Shown here: one piece after another, positions 25,198 through 33,577 of the stretch
Layout: every line of letters begins with the position of its first letter
Position numbering within the stretch: the first letter of the stretch is position 1
NCBI RefSeq assembly: GCF_008642295.1
Contig: NZ_CP029190.1
Span: forward strand, 3,765,501 to 3,829,500
Source: Streptomyces venezuelae
GTDB taxonomy: Bacteria; Actinomycetota; Actinomycetes; Streptomycetales; Streptomycetaceae
Reading direction: 5' to 3'
DNA: 64,000 nucleotides
Notes under the pieces: generated by a model
Databases searched by the model: none
The model's input: the letters and a program-made list of their open reading frames with translations, nothing else
What the model was told of the DNA's origin: nothing
Translations under genes and position numbers: made by a program

Positions 25198-25262
25198 TAG
25201 GTGAGGCGCCTCACACCGCAGTGCGCCGCCAGCCCGCTTCCCACGAGGAGGTGTACGCCGCC

Positions 25263-26402
25263 ATGACGGTCCAAGAGCTGCCCGGTGCCGGTGCGTCGTC
25301 GTCCTACCGGCCCACCCCGCCGCCTGCCTGGCGCCCGCGCAAGGACGCCGCCCCGCTGCTCCCGGACCCCGAGCCGTACCGGGTGCTGGGTACGCCCGCG
25401 GCCGAGAAGCTCGACCCCGAGCTGATGCGGCGCTGCCATGCCGAACTGGTGCGCGGTCGTCGGTACAACGCCCAGGCCACGGCGCTCACCCGGCAGGGCC
25501 GGCTTGCGGTGTACCCGTCCACGGTCGGCCAGGAGGCCTGCGAGATCGCAGCCGCGCTGGTCCTGGAGGAGCAGGACTGGCTGTTCCCCAGCTACCGGGA
25601 CACCCTGGCGGCCGTGGCCCGGGGCCTGGACCCGGTGCAGGCGCTGACCCTGCTGCGCGGTGACTGGCACACCGGATACGACCCGCACGAGCACCGGATC
25701 GCCCCGCTGTGCACCCCGCTCGCCACCCAGCTGCCGCACGCGGTGGGGCTGGCGCACGCGGCCCGGCTGCGCGGCGACGACGTGGTGGCCCTGGCCATGG
25801 TCGGCGACGGCGGCACCAGCGAGGGCGATTTCCACGAGGCGCTCAACTTCGCCGCGGTCTGGCAGGCCCCGGTGGTCTTCCTGGTCCAGAACAACGGCTT
25901 CGCGATCTCCGTCCCGCTGGCCAAGCAGACGGCCGCACCGACCCTGGCCCACAAGGCCGTGGGGTACGGCATGCCCGGCCGGCTGGTCGACGGCAACGAC
26001 GTGGCCGCGGTGTACGAGGTGCTGGCCGAGGCGGTAGCCCGGGCCCGGTCCGGCGGCGGGCCGACCCTGATCGAGGCGGTCACCTACCGGATCGAGGCCC
26101 ACACCAACGCGGACGACGCCACCCGCTACCGCGGCGATGCGGAGGTCGAGGCCTGGCTGGCGCACGACCCGGTGCAGCTGCTGGAGCACGAGCTGACCGC
26201 ACGCGGGATCCTCGACGAGTCGGACATACGTGCGGCCAAGGAGGCGGCGGAGACGATGGCGGCTGCCCTGCGCGAGCAGATGAACGCGGACCCGGTGCTG
26301 AACCCGATGGACTTGTTCGAACACGTGTATGCGGAGCAGACGGGCTACCTGCGGGAGCAGGCGGCCATGCTGCGCGCCGAGCTGGAAGCGGAGACCGAGT
26401 GA
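25263..26402 (+). CDS. bkdA: Branched-chain 2-oxoacid dehydrogenase E1 alpha subunit
   Basis: 379 residues. The thiamine diphosphate motif GDGGTSEGDFHEALNFAAVW...NN is complete, and YPSTVGQEACEIAAALVL and YRDTLAAVARGL are typical of E1 alpha. With E1 beta and E2 it decarboxylates branched-chain 2-oxoacids to acyl-CoA, supplying branched fatty-acid starters. GAGGAGG lies 12 nt before the ATG. The stop overlaps the next ATG (TGATG). Streptomyces usually carry two such clusters (bkdABC and bkdFGH), so the letter is tentative. Confidence 0.9.
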   Translation: MTVQELPGAGASSSYRPTPPPAWRPRKDAAPLLPDPEPYRVLGTPAAEKLDPELMRRCHAELVRGRRYNAQATALTRQGRLAVYPSTVGQEACEIAAALVLEEQDWLFPSYRDTLAAVARGLDPVQALTLLRGDWHTGYDPHEHRIAPLCTPLATQLPHAVGLAHAARLRGDDVVALAMVGDGGTSEGDFHEALNFAAVWQAPVVFLVQNNGFAISVPLAKQTAAPTLAHKAVGYGMPGRLVDGNDVAAVYEVLAEAVARARSGGGPTLIEAVTYRIEAHTNADDATRYRGDAEVEAWLAHDPVQLLEHELTARGILDESDIRAAKEAAETMAAALREQMNADPVLNPMDLFEHVYAEQTGYLREQAAMLRAELEAETE

Positions 26403-27406
26403 TGGCCGTGTCGCAACTGGCGGCGAAGCCCGCCACGATGGCGCAGGCCCTGACCCGGGCGATGCGGGACGCGATGGCGGAGGACCCGACGGTCCACGTC
26501 ATGGGCGAGGACGTCGGCACCCTCGGCGGGGTCTTCCGGATCACCGACGGGCTGGCGAAGGAGTTCGGCGAGGACCGGTGCACGGACACCCCGCTCGCCG
26601 AGGCCGGCATCCTCGGCGCGGCGGTGGGCATGGCCATGTACGGGCTGCGTCCGGTCGTGGAGATGCAGTTCGACGCGTTCGCGTACCCGGCCTTCGAGCA
26701 GCTGATCTCGCATGTCGCCCGGATGCGGAACCGGACCCGGGGCGCGATGCCGCTGCCGATCACCATCCGGGTGCCGTACGGCGGCGGAATCGGCGGGGTG
26801 GAGCACCACAGCGACTCCTCCGAGGCGTACTACGTGGCGACCCCGGGCCTGACCGTGGTCACCCCGGCGACCGTGGAGGACGCGTACGGCCTGCTGCGGG
26901 CCTCGATCGCCTCGGACGACCCGGTGGTGTTCCTGGAGCCGAAGCGGCTGTACTGGTCGAAGGCCGCATGGTCGCCGGACGCCCCGGCCGAGGTTCCCGG
27001 CATCGGCCGGGCGGTGGTCCGGCGGCCCGGTACCGGCGCCACCCTGATCACCTACGGCCCCTCGCTTCCGGTGTGCCTGGAGGCCGCCGAGGCGGCCCGC
27101 GAGGAGGGCTGGGACCTGGAGGTCCTGGACCTGCGCTCGCTGGTCCCCTTCGACGAGGAGACGGTGGTCGCCGCGGTCCGGCGGACCGGGCGGGCGGTGG
27201 TGGTCCACGAGGCGAACGGCTTCGGCGGCCCCGGCGCGGAGATCGCCGCGCGCATCACGGAGCGCTGCTTCCACCATCTTGAGGCGCCGGTGCTCCGGGT
27301 CACCGGGCTCGACATCCCGTACCCGCCGCCGATGCTGGAGAAGCACCATCTGCCCGGTGTGGACCGGATCCTGGACGCCGTGGCCCGCCTGCAGTGGGAG
27401 AACTGA
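26402..27406 (+). CDS. bkdB: Branched-chain 2-oxoacid dehydrogenase E1 beta subunit
   Basis: 334 residues, the transketolase-type pyrimidine-binding subunit. The motifs VHVMGEDVGTLGGVFRITDG, DTPLAEAGILGAAVGMAMYG, GGIGGVEHHSDS and VVVHEANGFGGPGAEIAARI are typical. It is translationally coupled at both ends: its ATG shares an A with the E1 alpha stop and its TGA shares an A with the E2 ATG. Confidence 0.93.
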   Translation: MAVSQLAAKPATMAQALTRAMRDAMAEDPTVHVMGEDVGTLGGVFRITDGLAKEFGEDRCTDTPLAEAGILGAAVGMAMYGLRPVVEMQFDAFAYPAFEQLISHVARMRNRTRGAMPLPITIRVPYGGGIGGVEHHSDSSEAYYVATPGLTVVTPATVEDAYGLLRASIASDDPVVFLEPKRLYWSKAAWSPDAPAEVPGIGRAVVRRPGTGATLITYGPSLPVCLEAAEAAREEGWDLEVLDLRSLVPFDEETVVAAVRRTGRAVVVHEANGFGGPGAEIAARITERCFHHLEAPVLRVTGLDIPYPPPMLEKHHLPGVDRILDAVARLQWEN

Positions 27407-28767
27407 TGCCTCAGGTGATGGAGTTCAAGCTCCCCGATCTCGGCGAGGGGCTCACCGAGGCCGAGATCGTCCGCTGGCTGGTCGCGGTGGGCGATGTGGT
27501 CGCCGTGGACCAGCCGGTGGTCGAGGTCGAGACGGCCAAGGCGATGGTGGAAGTGCCCTGCCCGTACGGGGGCGTGGTGACGGCGCGGTTCGGCGAGGAG
27601 GGCACCGAGCTTCCGGTCGGCGCCCCGCTGATCACGGTTGCGGTCGGTGCGGGGGCGGCGGAGCCGCTGAGCGCCGACCCGGGCCCGGCCGAGGGTTCCC
27701 GTTCCGGGTCCGGCTCCGGTTCGGGCTCCGGCAATGTGCTGGTCGGCTATGGCACCGACCACTCCCGGCCGGCCCGGCGGCGCCGGATCCGCCCGGCGGA
27801 GCCGGCCGGTGCGGCCCGCCCCGCGGCAACGGTGGTCGCGCCCGTGCCGGTGCCCGCCGCTGCCGCGGCACCTGCGCCCGGCCCTGCTCCGGCGGTTGCC
27901 GCCGGCGGTCCCGTTCCGGTGATCTCCCCGCTGGTGCGCAAGCTCGCCCGGGACAACGGGATCGATCTGCGCGGGCTGCACGGGTCGGGGCCGGAGGGCC
28001 TGATCCTGCGGGCCGATGTGGAGGCGGCCCTGCGCGCCCCCGAGCCGGTGGCCCCGGCGCCCGCCGCGGCTGCGGCGGAGGGGATGCGGATCCCGCTCAA
28101 GGGCCTGCGGGGTGCGGTCGCCGAGAAGCTGTCGCGCAGCCGGCGGGAGATTCCGGACGCCACGTGCTGGGTGGACGCGGACGCGACGGAGCTGATGGCG
28201 GCACGCGCCGCGATGAACGCGGTCGGCGGCCCGAAGATATCGGTGCTCGCGCTGCTCGCCCGGATCTGCACGGCCGCGCTCGCCCGCTACCCGGAGCTGA
28301 ACTCGACGGTGGACCTCGCGGCGAACGAGATCGTCCGGCTGCCCTCGGTGCACCTGGGCTTTGCGGCCCAGACCGAGCGCGGTCTGGTCGTCCCGGTGGT
28401 CCGCCAGGCACAGTCCATGAACCCGGAGGCCCTGTCGGCCGAGTTCGGCCGGCTCACCGAGCTCGCCCGGACCGGCAAGCTGGCTCCGGCGGACCTCACC
28501 GGCGGCACCTTCACGCTCAACAACTACGGGGTGTTCGGAGTGGACGGTTCCACCCCGATCCTCAACCACCCCGAGGCGGCGATGCTCGGTGTGGGCAGGA
28601 TCGTCGCCAAGCCCTGGGTGCACCAGGGCGAGTTGGCGGTCCGGCAGGTGGTGCAGCTGTCCCTCACCTTCGACCACCGGGTGTGCGACGGCGGAACGGC
28701 CGGCGGATTCCTCCGCCATGTCGCGGACTGCGTGGAGAACCCGGCGGTGCTGCTGCGCAGCCTGTAG
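27406..28767 (+). CDS. bkdC: 2-oxoacid dehydrogenase E2 (dihydrolipoyl acyltransferase)
   Basis: 453 residues. The N-terminal lipoyl domain carries the lipoylated lysine in EVETAKAMVEV (about residue 45). A Gly/Ser linker and an Ala/Pro linker flank a peripheral-subunit-binding domain near residue 175 (SPLVRKLARDNGIDL). The C-terminal catalytic domain has the active-site motif FDHRVCDGG. It takes the acyl group from E1 to CoA. No E3 gene follows, so the lipoamide dehydrogenase must be encoded elsewhere. Confidence 0.92.
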   Translation: MPQVMEFKLPDLGEGLTEAEIVRWLVAVGDVVAVDQPVVEVETAKAMVEVPCPYGGVVTARFGEEGTELPVGAPLITVAVGAGAAEPLSADPGPAEGSRSGSGSGSGSGNVLVGYGTDHSRPARRRRIRPAEPAGAARPAATVVAPVPVPAAAAAPAPGPAPAVAAGGPVPVISPLVRKLARDNGIDLRGLHGSGPEGLILRADVEAALRAPEPVAPAPAAAAAEGMRIPLKGLRGAVAEKLSRSRREIPDATCWVDADATELMAARAAMNAVGGPKISVLALLARICTAALARYPELNSTVDLAANEIVRLPSVHLGFAAQTERGLVVPVVRQAQSMNPEALSAEFGRLTELARTGKLAPADLTGGTFTLNNYGVFGVDGSTPILNHPEAAMLGVGRIVAKPWVHQGELAVRQVVQLSLTFDHRVCDGGTAGGFLRHVADCVENPAVLLRSL

Positions 28768-28780
28768 GCCTCGGAGGCGC

Positions 28781-29188
28781 TCAGAGGTTGCGGGCGACGG
28801 TCCAGAGCGCGGCGATCGTGAGGATCGCCGCGATGCCGCGGCGGCCCAGCGGCAGCCGGTAGCGGCGGCCTTCCAGCGTGGTGGTCGCGAACCAGCGGCC
28901 GTAGCCGAAGGCCGCCAGCGGCAGGACGCCCAGCAGGAGGGCGTTGGCCCGGACGGCACCCGCGAGGTCGCCGTGCAGCAGGCTGTACGCCATGCGCGTG
29001 CCGCCGCAGGCCGGGCAGGACAGGCCGGTCGCCCAGCGCCAGGGGCACTGCGGGAGCAGCTGCGCGGGGTCGTAGGGGCTGTGCCCGTACACGTACACCG
29101 CGCCGGCCACGGCCGCGGCCCCGAGCACGGCCGGCAGGGCCCGTACCTTCCACGGTACGGGCCCTGCAGGCGTGTTCGGCAGGCTCAT
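28781..29188 (-). CDS. DUF2752 membrane protein
   Basis: 135 residues with about three helices: LPAVLGAAAVAGAVYVYG, ANALLLGVLPLAAFGYG and AAILTIAALWTVA. The defining motif CPWRWATGLSCPACGGTRM carries the conserved Cys-Pro-x-Cys-Gly-Gly-Thr-Arg. The function of the family is unknown. It starts 2 bp after the TM2 gene ends, so the two are probably co-transcribed; this pairing is common in streptomycetes. Confidence 0.9.
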   Translation of the reverse strand: MSLPNTPAGPVPWKVRALPAVLGAAAVAGAVYVYGHSPYDPAQLLPQCPWRWATGLSCPACGGTRMAYSLLHGDLAGAVRANALLLGVLPLAAFGYGRWFATTTLEGRRYRLPLGRRGIAAILTIAALWTVARNL

Positions 29189-29190
29189 GC

Positions 29191-29463
29191 TCAGCCGCGC
29201 AGAACCCGGCCCTGGGAGTCGGTGGTGTTGCTGCCGACCAGCAGCATGATGGCGTCGATCAGGGCCCAGACGCCCAGACCGCCACAGGTCAGGAGCTGGC
29301 CGATGGCCATGCCGGTGTGGCCGGTGTAGAAGCGGCCCACGCCGAAGCAGCCGAGGAACAGCTGCAGGACGCCGGCGACGACCTTGGACTTCTCGGAGTA
29401 CGGAACACCGTTGGGGGCGTAGCCGAAGGGCGCGTTGGCGTCGGGCTGCTGCGGGAAGGACAT
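29191..29463 (-). CDS. TM2-domain protein
   Basis: 90 residues. A soluble N-terminus rich in Asn/Pro/Gly is followed by a TM2 domain: [40 protein letters not shown] and the aspartate-containing turn [14 protein letters not shown]2 proteins are small double-helix membrane proteins without a known biochemical role. It is upstream of and probably co-transcribed with the DUF2752 gene. Confidence 0.93.
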   Translation of the reverse strand: MSFPQQPDANAPFGYAPNGVPYSEKSKVVAGVLQLFLGCFGVGRFYTGHTGMAIGQLLTCGGLGVWALIDAIMLLVGSNTTDSQGRVLRG

Positions 29464-29509
29464 GAAAGGGCTGACCTTTTCTGAAGAATGACGTGTGCTC
29501 AGGAATATA

Positions 29510-29527
29510 TGCGATCACATGGTCGCA
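29510..29527. promoter_or_regulatory. Inverted repeat in the TM2 promoter region
   Basis: TGCGATCACATGGTCGCA has perfect 5-bp outer arms TGCGA / TCGCA in an AT-richer stretch 47 bp upstream of the TM2 start. It could be an operator. Confidence 0.35.
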
Positions 29528-29643
29528 CTTACGCTCACCTTATATGTCGGCGAAAGGCCCGAGGGAGAGGGACGAAGGTCACAGATCAGCCACTGAATCG
29601 GCGAAGCAAGATCAAACCGAGATCGGACCCGGAGCGGCCGGAA

Positions 29644-30621
29644 TCACCGAATGAGCAGCAATTTCCCCACGTGAGATCCGGAATCCAACATTCTGTGAGC
29701 CTCTGCCGCCTCCGCCATCGGGAACGTCCGGTGCACCACTGGCCGGATTCGACCGGCCTCGATCAGCGGCCACACATGCTCCCGCACGGACGCGACGATC
29801 GCCGCCTTCTCCTCCAGGGGCCGGGCCCGCAGCGAGGTCGCCGTCACCGCCGCCCGCTTCGACAGCAGCGCCCCCAGGTTGAGTTCCGCTTTCACCCCGC
29901 CCTGCAGTCCGATCACGGCGAGCCGGCCGTTCACCGCCAGCGCCGCCACGTTCCGCGAGAGGTACTTGGCGCCCATGATGTCCAGGATCACATCCGCGCC
30001 GGCCCCGTCGGTGGCCTCCAAGAGCTCCGCCACGAAGTCCTGCTCGCGGTAGTCGATCAGAAGGTCCGCGCCCAACTCCTTGCACCGCGCCAGCTTCTCG
30101 GGACCGCCGGCCGTCACGGCCACCCGAGCCCCCACCGCCTTGGCCAGCTGGATCGCCATGGTGCCGATGCCGCTGGCCCCGCCGTGCACCAACAGGGTCT
30201 CGGCCGGGCGCAGATGGGCCACCATGAACACGTTCGACCAGACCGTCGCGACCACCTCGGGCAGTGCCGCGGCGGTGACCAGGTCCAGTCCCGCCGGGAC
30301 CGGCAGCAGCTGTCCGGCCGGGACCGCGACCCGCTCCGCGTAGCCGCCGCCCGCGAGCAGGGCGCACACTTCATCGCCCGCCGACCAGCCGGAAACCCCC
30401 GGGCCGAGGGCGGTGATCCGGCCCGAGCACTCCAGCCCCGGGTACCGGGAGGCGCCGGGCGGGGGATCGTAGAAACCCTGTCGCTGGAGCACATCGGCCC
30501 GGTTCACGGCACTGGCCGCGACCTCGACGAGGACCTCGCCCTCGCCGGGCACCGGATCGGGGACGTCGGCCCAGACCAGGGCCTCGGGGCCGCCGGGCTG
30601 CTGGATGGTGATCGCATGCAT
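29644..30621 (-). CDS. NAD(P)H-quinone oxidoreductase (PIG3-type zinc-less MDR)
   Basis: 325 residues of the medium-chain dehydrogenase/reductase family without zinc ligands. The N-terminal stretch FYDPPPGASRYPGLECSGRI and the NADPH-binding site LVHGGASGIGTMAIQLAKA are typical of quinone oxidoreductases of the PIG3 type. Probable role: NADPH-dependent reduction of quinones or enones. It is 23 bp downstream of the K+ channel gene in a minus-strand series with moeA and mobA, though its role in that operon is unclear. Confidence 0.9.
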   Translation of the reverse strand: MHAITIQQPGGPEALVWADVPDPVPGEGEVLVEVAASAVNRADVLQRQGFYDPPPGASRYPGLECSGRITALGPGVSGWSAGDEVCALLAGGGYAERVAVPAGQLLPVPAGLDLVTAAALPEVVATVWSNVFMVAHLRPAETLLVHGGASGIGTMAIQLAKAVGARVAVTAGGPEKLARCKELGADLLIDYREQDFVAELLEATDGAGADVILDIMGAKYLSRNVAALAVNGRLAVIGLQGGVKAELNLGALLSKRAAVTATSLRARPLEEKAAIVASVREHVWPLIEAGRIRPVVHRTFPMAEAAEAHRMLDSGSHVGKLLLIR

Positions 30622-30644
30622 GGCCCGGACAGTAGTACGCACCG

Positions 30645-31736
30645 TCAGTCGGCGGGAGGCAGCGTCACCGCCGGGGTGGCGGGCGGCGCCGCACGGACGA
30701 TGACGATCAGCCGGTCGGTCAGTTGCAGCGGGCCGGCGTGCGGATCGTCGTAGGGCAGCAGCCGATGGCCGCGCAGCACGCTCACCACCAGGTCCGCGGT
30801 GTCCCGGACGTTCCTGCCCGCCTCGGACTTGGTCACCGGGCGCTCGATCAGGTCCAGGCCGCTGCCCTGCTGGATCAGGTCCTCCATCACGGCGCCCGCG
30901 CTGGGGCTGAGGACGGACAGGCCGAGCAGCCGGCCGGCCGCGCTGGCACTGGTGATGACGGCATCGGCCCCGGACTGGCGCAGCAGCGGGGCGTTCTCCT
31001 CCTCGCGTACCGCGGCGACGATCTTCGCTCCCCGGTTGAGCTGGCGGGCCGTGAGGGCGACCAGTACCGCGGTGTCGTCCCGTTGGGTGGCGATGACGAT
31101 CTGACGTGCCTTCTGGAGCTCGGCGCGGAGCAGGACATCGGAGCGGGTGGCATCGCCCACCACCCCGGTGAAGCCCTCGGCGTTGGCCATGTCGACGACC
31201 TTGGAGCTCGGGTCGACGATGACCACCCGTTCCTTCTCCAGGCCGGTGGACAACAGGGTTTGCAGGGCCGACCGGCCCTTGGTGCCGAAACCGATGACCA
31301 CGGTGTGGTCCCGCAACTGCTTCCTCCAGCGGTTCAGTCGCCACTCCTCCCGGGTCCGTTCGGTGAGGACCTCGAGAGTGGTGCCGACCAGGATGATCAG
31401 GAACAGTACGCGCAGCGGCGTGATCAACAGGATGTTCATCAGCCGTGCGCTGTCGCTGTAGGGAACGATGTCCCCGTAGCCGGTCGTCGAGAGGGTGACG
31501 GTGGCGTAGTAGACGCAGTCGAGGAAATCGAGGGTCTCGTTGGCGTTGTCGTGATAGCCGTCCCGGTCGACATAGACCAGGAGAACGGTCAGGACCAGCA
31601 CGAACAAGGCCATCAGCAGACGCTTGCCGACCTGGCGGAGGGGTTTCTCCACCACCCGCCGGGGGAGTTTGACCCGTCGTGAGACGAGCTTCTCGTCGGC
31701 GTGGCGGGCCATCGCATCCTGGCCGTGCAGTTTCAC
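30645..31736 (-). CDS. Two-helix potassium channel with RCK (TrkA-N) domain
   Basis: 363 residues. Two membrane helices (LLMALFVLVLTVLLVYV and LLITPLRVLFLIILVGTTL) flank a pore loop with the K+ selectivity filter STTGYGDIVPY. A cytoplasmic RCK domain follows, with NAD-binding motif VVIGFGTKGRSALQTLL, and a C-terminal TrkA-C-like part. The GTG at 31736 is chosen because GGGGGAG precedes it by about 9 nt and it overlaps the moeA stop (GTGA); ATG 31712 is the alternative. The start codon lies inside a perfect parS palindrome. Confidence 0.92.
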   Translation of the reverse strand: MKLHGQDAMARHADEKLVSRRVKLPRRVVEKPLRQVGKRLLMALFVLVLTVLLVYVDRDGYHDNANETLDFLDCVYYATVTLSTTGYGDIVPYSDSARLMNILLITPLRVLFLIILVGTTLEVLTERTREEWRLNRWRKQLRDHTVVIGFGTKGRSALQTLLSTGLEKERVVIVDPSSKVVDMANAEGFTGVVGDATRSDVLLRAELQKARQIVIATQRDDTAVLVALTARQLNRGAKIVAAVREEENAPLLRQSGADAVITSASAAGRLLGLSVLSPSAGAVMEDLIQQGSGLDLIERPVTKSEAGRNVRDTADLVVSVLRGHRLLPYDDPHAGPLQLTDRLIVIVRAAPPATPAVTLPPAD

Positions 31737-31743
31737 GTGAAAC
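31730..31743. other. parS centromere site, perfect 14-bp palindrome
   Basis: GTTTCACGTGAAAC matches the parS consensus bound by ParB in Streptomyces and Bacillus over all 14 bases. It spans the last codons of moeA and the first codons of the channel gene. Streptomyces carry about twenty such sites clustered around oriC, so this places the window in the origin region. Confidence 0.88.
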
Positions 31744-33577
31744 ACTCCCCCGCGGCGGACGCCCACGGCAGTTCCAGAATCTCCAGCTCCTGCCGGGCCA
31801 GGGCACCGCCCCGCGGTACGACGGCCAGTGCGTCTGCGGCGGCCACCCCCCGCAGCATCGCGGGCCCGTGGTAGCGCAGCGGTACGGCGTACTCCCCGGA
31901 CAGTACGACCGGGACCAGCCGGGTGTCGTACGGGTGGCCGGGCACATCGTCACGTACGGCAGCGGTCCACCGCGGGCGGGGGCCGAGTCCGGCGAGGCCG
32001 CGGAGCAGCGGCTCGGCGAGGGTCAGCAGCCCGGACACCGCGGCCAGCGGGTTCCCGGGCAGTCCGACCAGGTACCGGTCCTCATCCAGGCGGGCCATCA
32101 GCATCGGGTGCCCGGGGCGGACGGCCACCCCGTCCACCAGGAGTTCCGCCCCGGCCCGGGTCAGGACCGGGTGGACGTGGTCTACAGGGCCGGAGGCGGT
32201 GCCGCCGGTGGTGATGATCAGATCGGCGGTGGAGCCGGTGAGGGCGCGGTACAGCTCCTCGGCGCCCGCCGGGTCGTCGCCGAGCCGCCGGGTGGCGAGG
32301 ACATCGGCGCCCAGCCGGCCCAGCCAGGGCCCCAGCATCGGGCTCAGGGCGTCCCGGATCAGCCCGTCGTGCGGCAGTCCTTCGGTGAGCAGTTCGTCGC
32401 CCAGGACCAGGATCTCCACCCGGGGCCGGGGACGGGTGGCGAGGGTGTCGTAGCCGGCGGCGGCGGCGAGGCCGAGCACGGCGGGGGTTACCCGGGCGCC
32501 GGCCGGCAGCAGCCGGTCGCCGGAACGGCACTCCTGGCCACGCGGCCGGATGTCCTGGCCGGAGACGACCGTGCGCTCGGCGTGGAGCCGGCCCTTCTCC
32601 TCCTCGAACCGGGCGTGCTCGCTGCGAATCACCGCGGTGGTGTCGGCGGGGATCCGGGCGCCGGTGGCGATCCGGACGGCCTCGCCGTCGGTGAGCGGCG
32701 CCGGCCGGCCGGAGCCGGCCAGTACGCCGCCGCCGGGCCGTACGGCCCAGGGGCCGGGGCCGGAGACGGCCCAGCCGTCCATGGCGGAGGTGTCGAAGGA
32801 GGGCAGATCGGTGAGGGCGTCCAGCGGCTCGGAGAGGACCTCGCCGAGCGCCTCGCCCAGTGGCACCCGGTGGGTGCGGACCGCACGGCCGGACCCGGCG
32901 CGCGCGGCCGTGTCCCGGGCGCGGGCCCAGCCGGCCGTGCGATGCCCGCCGCCGTCCGGGCTGCGGGCGACCAGGGCCAGTGCCTCGTCCAGCGCCTGCT
33001 CGGCCGTGGCCTCGCCGGGCCGGCTCGGCTCCGCCGCCGCCGTCCCGGACCCGGCCGGTCCCGCCGCTCCCGCCGGTTCGACCGGCGCGGCCTGTTCCGG
33101 CTGTTCCGCGGCTCCCGCCGGGTCCGCGGCTCCCGCGGCTCCCGCCGGGTCCGCGGCTCCCGCGGCTCCCGCCGGGTCCGCGGCTCCCGCGGCTCCCGCC
33201 GGGTCCGCGGCTCCCGCCGGGTCCGCGGCTTCCGCCGGTTCCGTGGCTTCCGCCGCTGCCGCCGGTTCCGCCGGTTCGAGCGGGGGCGATGCGTTCGGAT
33301 CGCGCGGTTCGGCCTGTTCAGGCTGTTCGGGCTGTTCCGGGTCCGGTGTGTCGATCGCAGCCGCCCGGAGGGCGAGATCGGCCGCGCCTTCCACCGGGAT
33401 CGCCTCCCGGTCCGTCGCCGCGGCCGGGCACGGGCCCGCGGGGGCGTCCGGCGCTTCGGGCGCGTCCGGGGCGGTGGTGGTCCGGCTCAGGCGGGCGGCG
33501 AACTCCAGGGCCTCGTCCAGCGCGCTCTCGGCCGTGGCCGGGCCGCCGGGGGTGCCGGGGACGTGGGGCGGGGTCAT
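31733..33577 (-). CDS. moeA: Molybdopterin molybdotransferase MoeA with long N-terminal extension
   Basis: 614 residues, about 200 more than usual MoeA. The C-terminal 400 carry the enzyme: FDTSAMDGWAV, RIATGARIPADTTAVIRSE, LVLGDELLTEG, ITTGGTASGPVDHVHPVL, GHPMLMARL and LPGNPLAAVSGL. It inserts molybdate into molybdopterin. The extra N-terminus is Ala/Pro/Glu-rich, contains three perfect 27-bp DNA repeats, and holds two copies of a short helix motif (AESALDEALEFAARL and AEQALDEALALVARS). The ATG overlaps the mobA stop; the stop overlaps the channel start. Confidence 0.9.
   Translation of the reverse strand: MTPPHVPGTPGGPATAESALDEALEFAARLSRTTTAPDAPEAPDAPAGPCPAAATDREAIPVEGAADLALRAAAIDTPDPEQPEQPEQAEPRDPNASPPLEPAEPAAAAEATEPAEAADPAGAADPAGAAGAADPAGAAGAADPAGAAGAADPAGAAEQPEQAAPVEPAGAAGPAGSGTAAAEPSRPGEATAEQALDEALALVARSPDGGGHRTAGWARARDTAARAGSGRAVRTHRVPLGEALGEVLSEPLDALTDLPSFDTSAMDGWAVSGPGPWAVRPGGGVLAGSGRPAPLTDGEAVRIATGARIPADTTAVIRSEHARFEEEKGRLHAERTVVSGQDIRPRGQECRSGDRLLPAGARVTPAVLGLAAAAGYDTLATRPRPRVEILVLGDELLTEGLPHDGLIRDALSPMLGPWLGRLGADVLATRRLGDDPAGAEELYRALTGSTADLIITTGGTASGPVDHVHPVLTRAGAELLVDGVAVRPGHPMLMARLDEDRYLVGLPGNPLAAVSGLLTLAEPLLRGLAGLGPRPRWTAAVRDDVPGHPYDTRLVPVVLSGEYAVPLRYHGPAMLRGVAAADALAVVPRGGALARQELEILELPWASAAGECFT
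33108..33224. repeat. 27-bp tandem repeats inside moeA
   Basis: Three perfect 27-bp units at 33126-33152, 33153-33179 and 33180-33206, with 18-bp partial units on both sides (33108-33125 and 33207-33224). Being a multiple of three, they keep frame and encode the nonamer ADPAGAAGA. Copy number could vary between strains. Confidence 0.92.

Noticed and set aside
33108..33224. Possible CRISPR array from regularly spaced repeats in moeA
   Set aside because: The units are contiguous without spacers, in frame, and encode an Ala/Pro/Gly linker.
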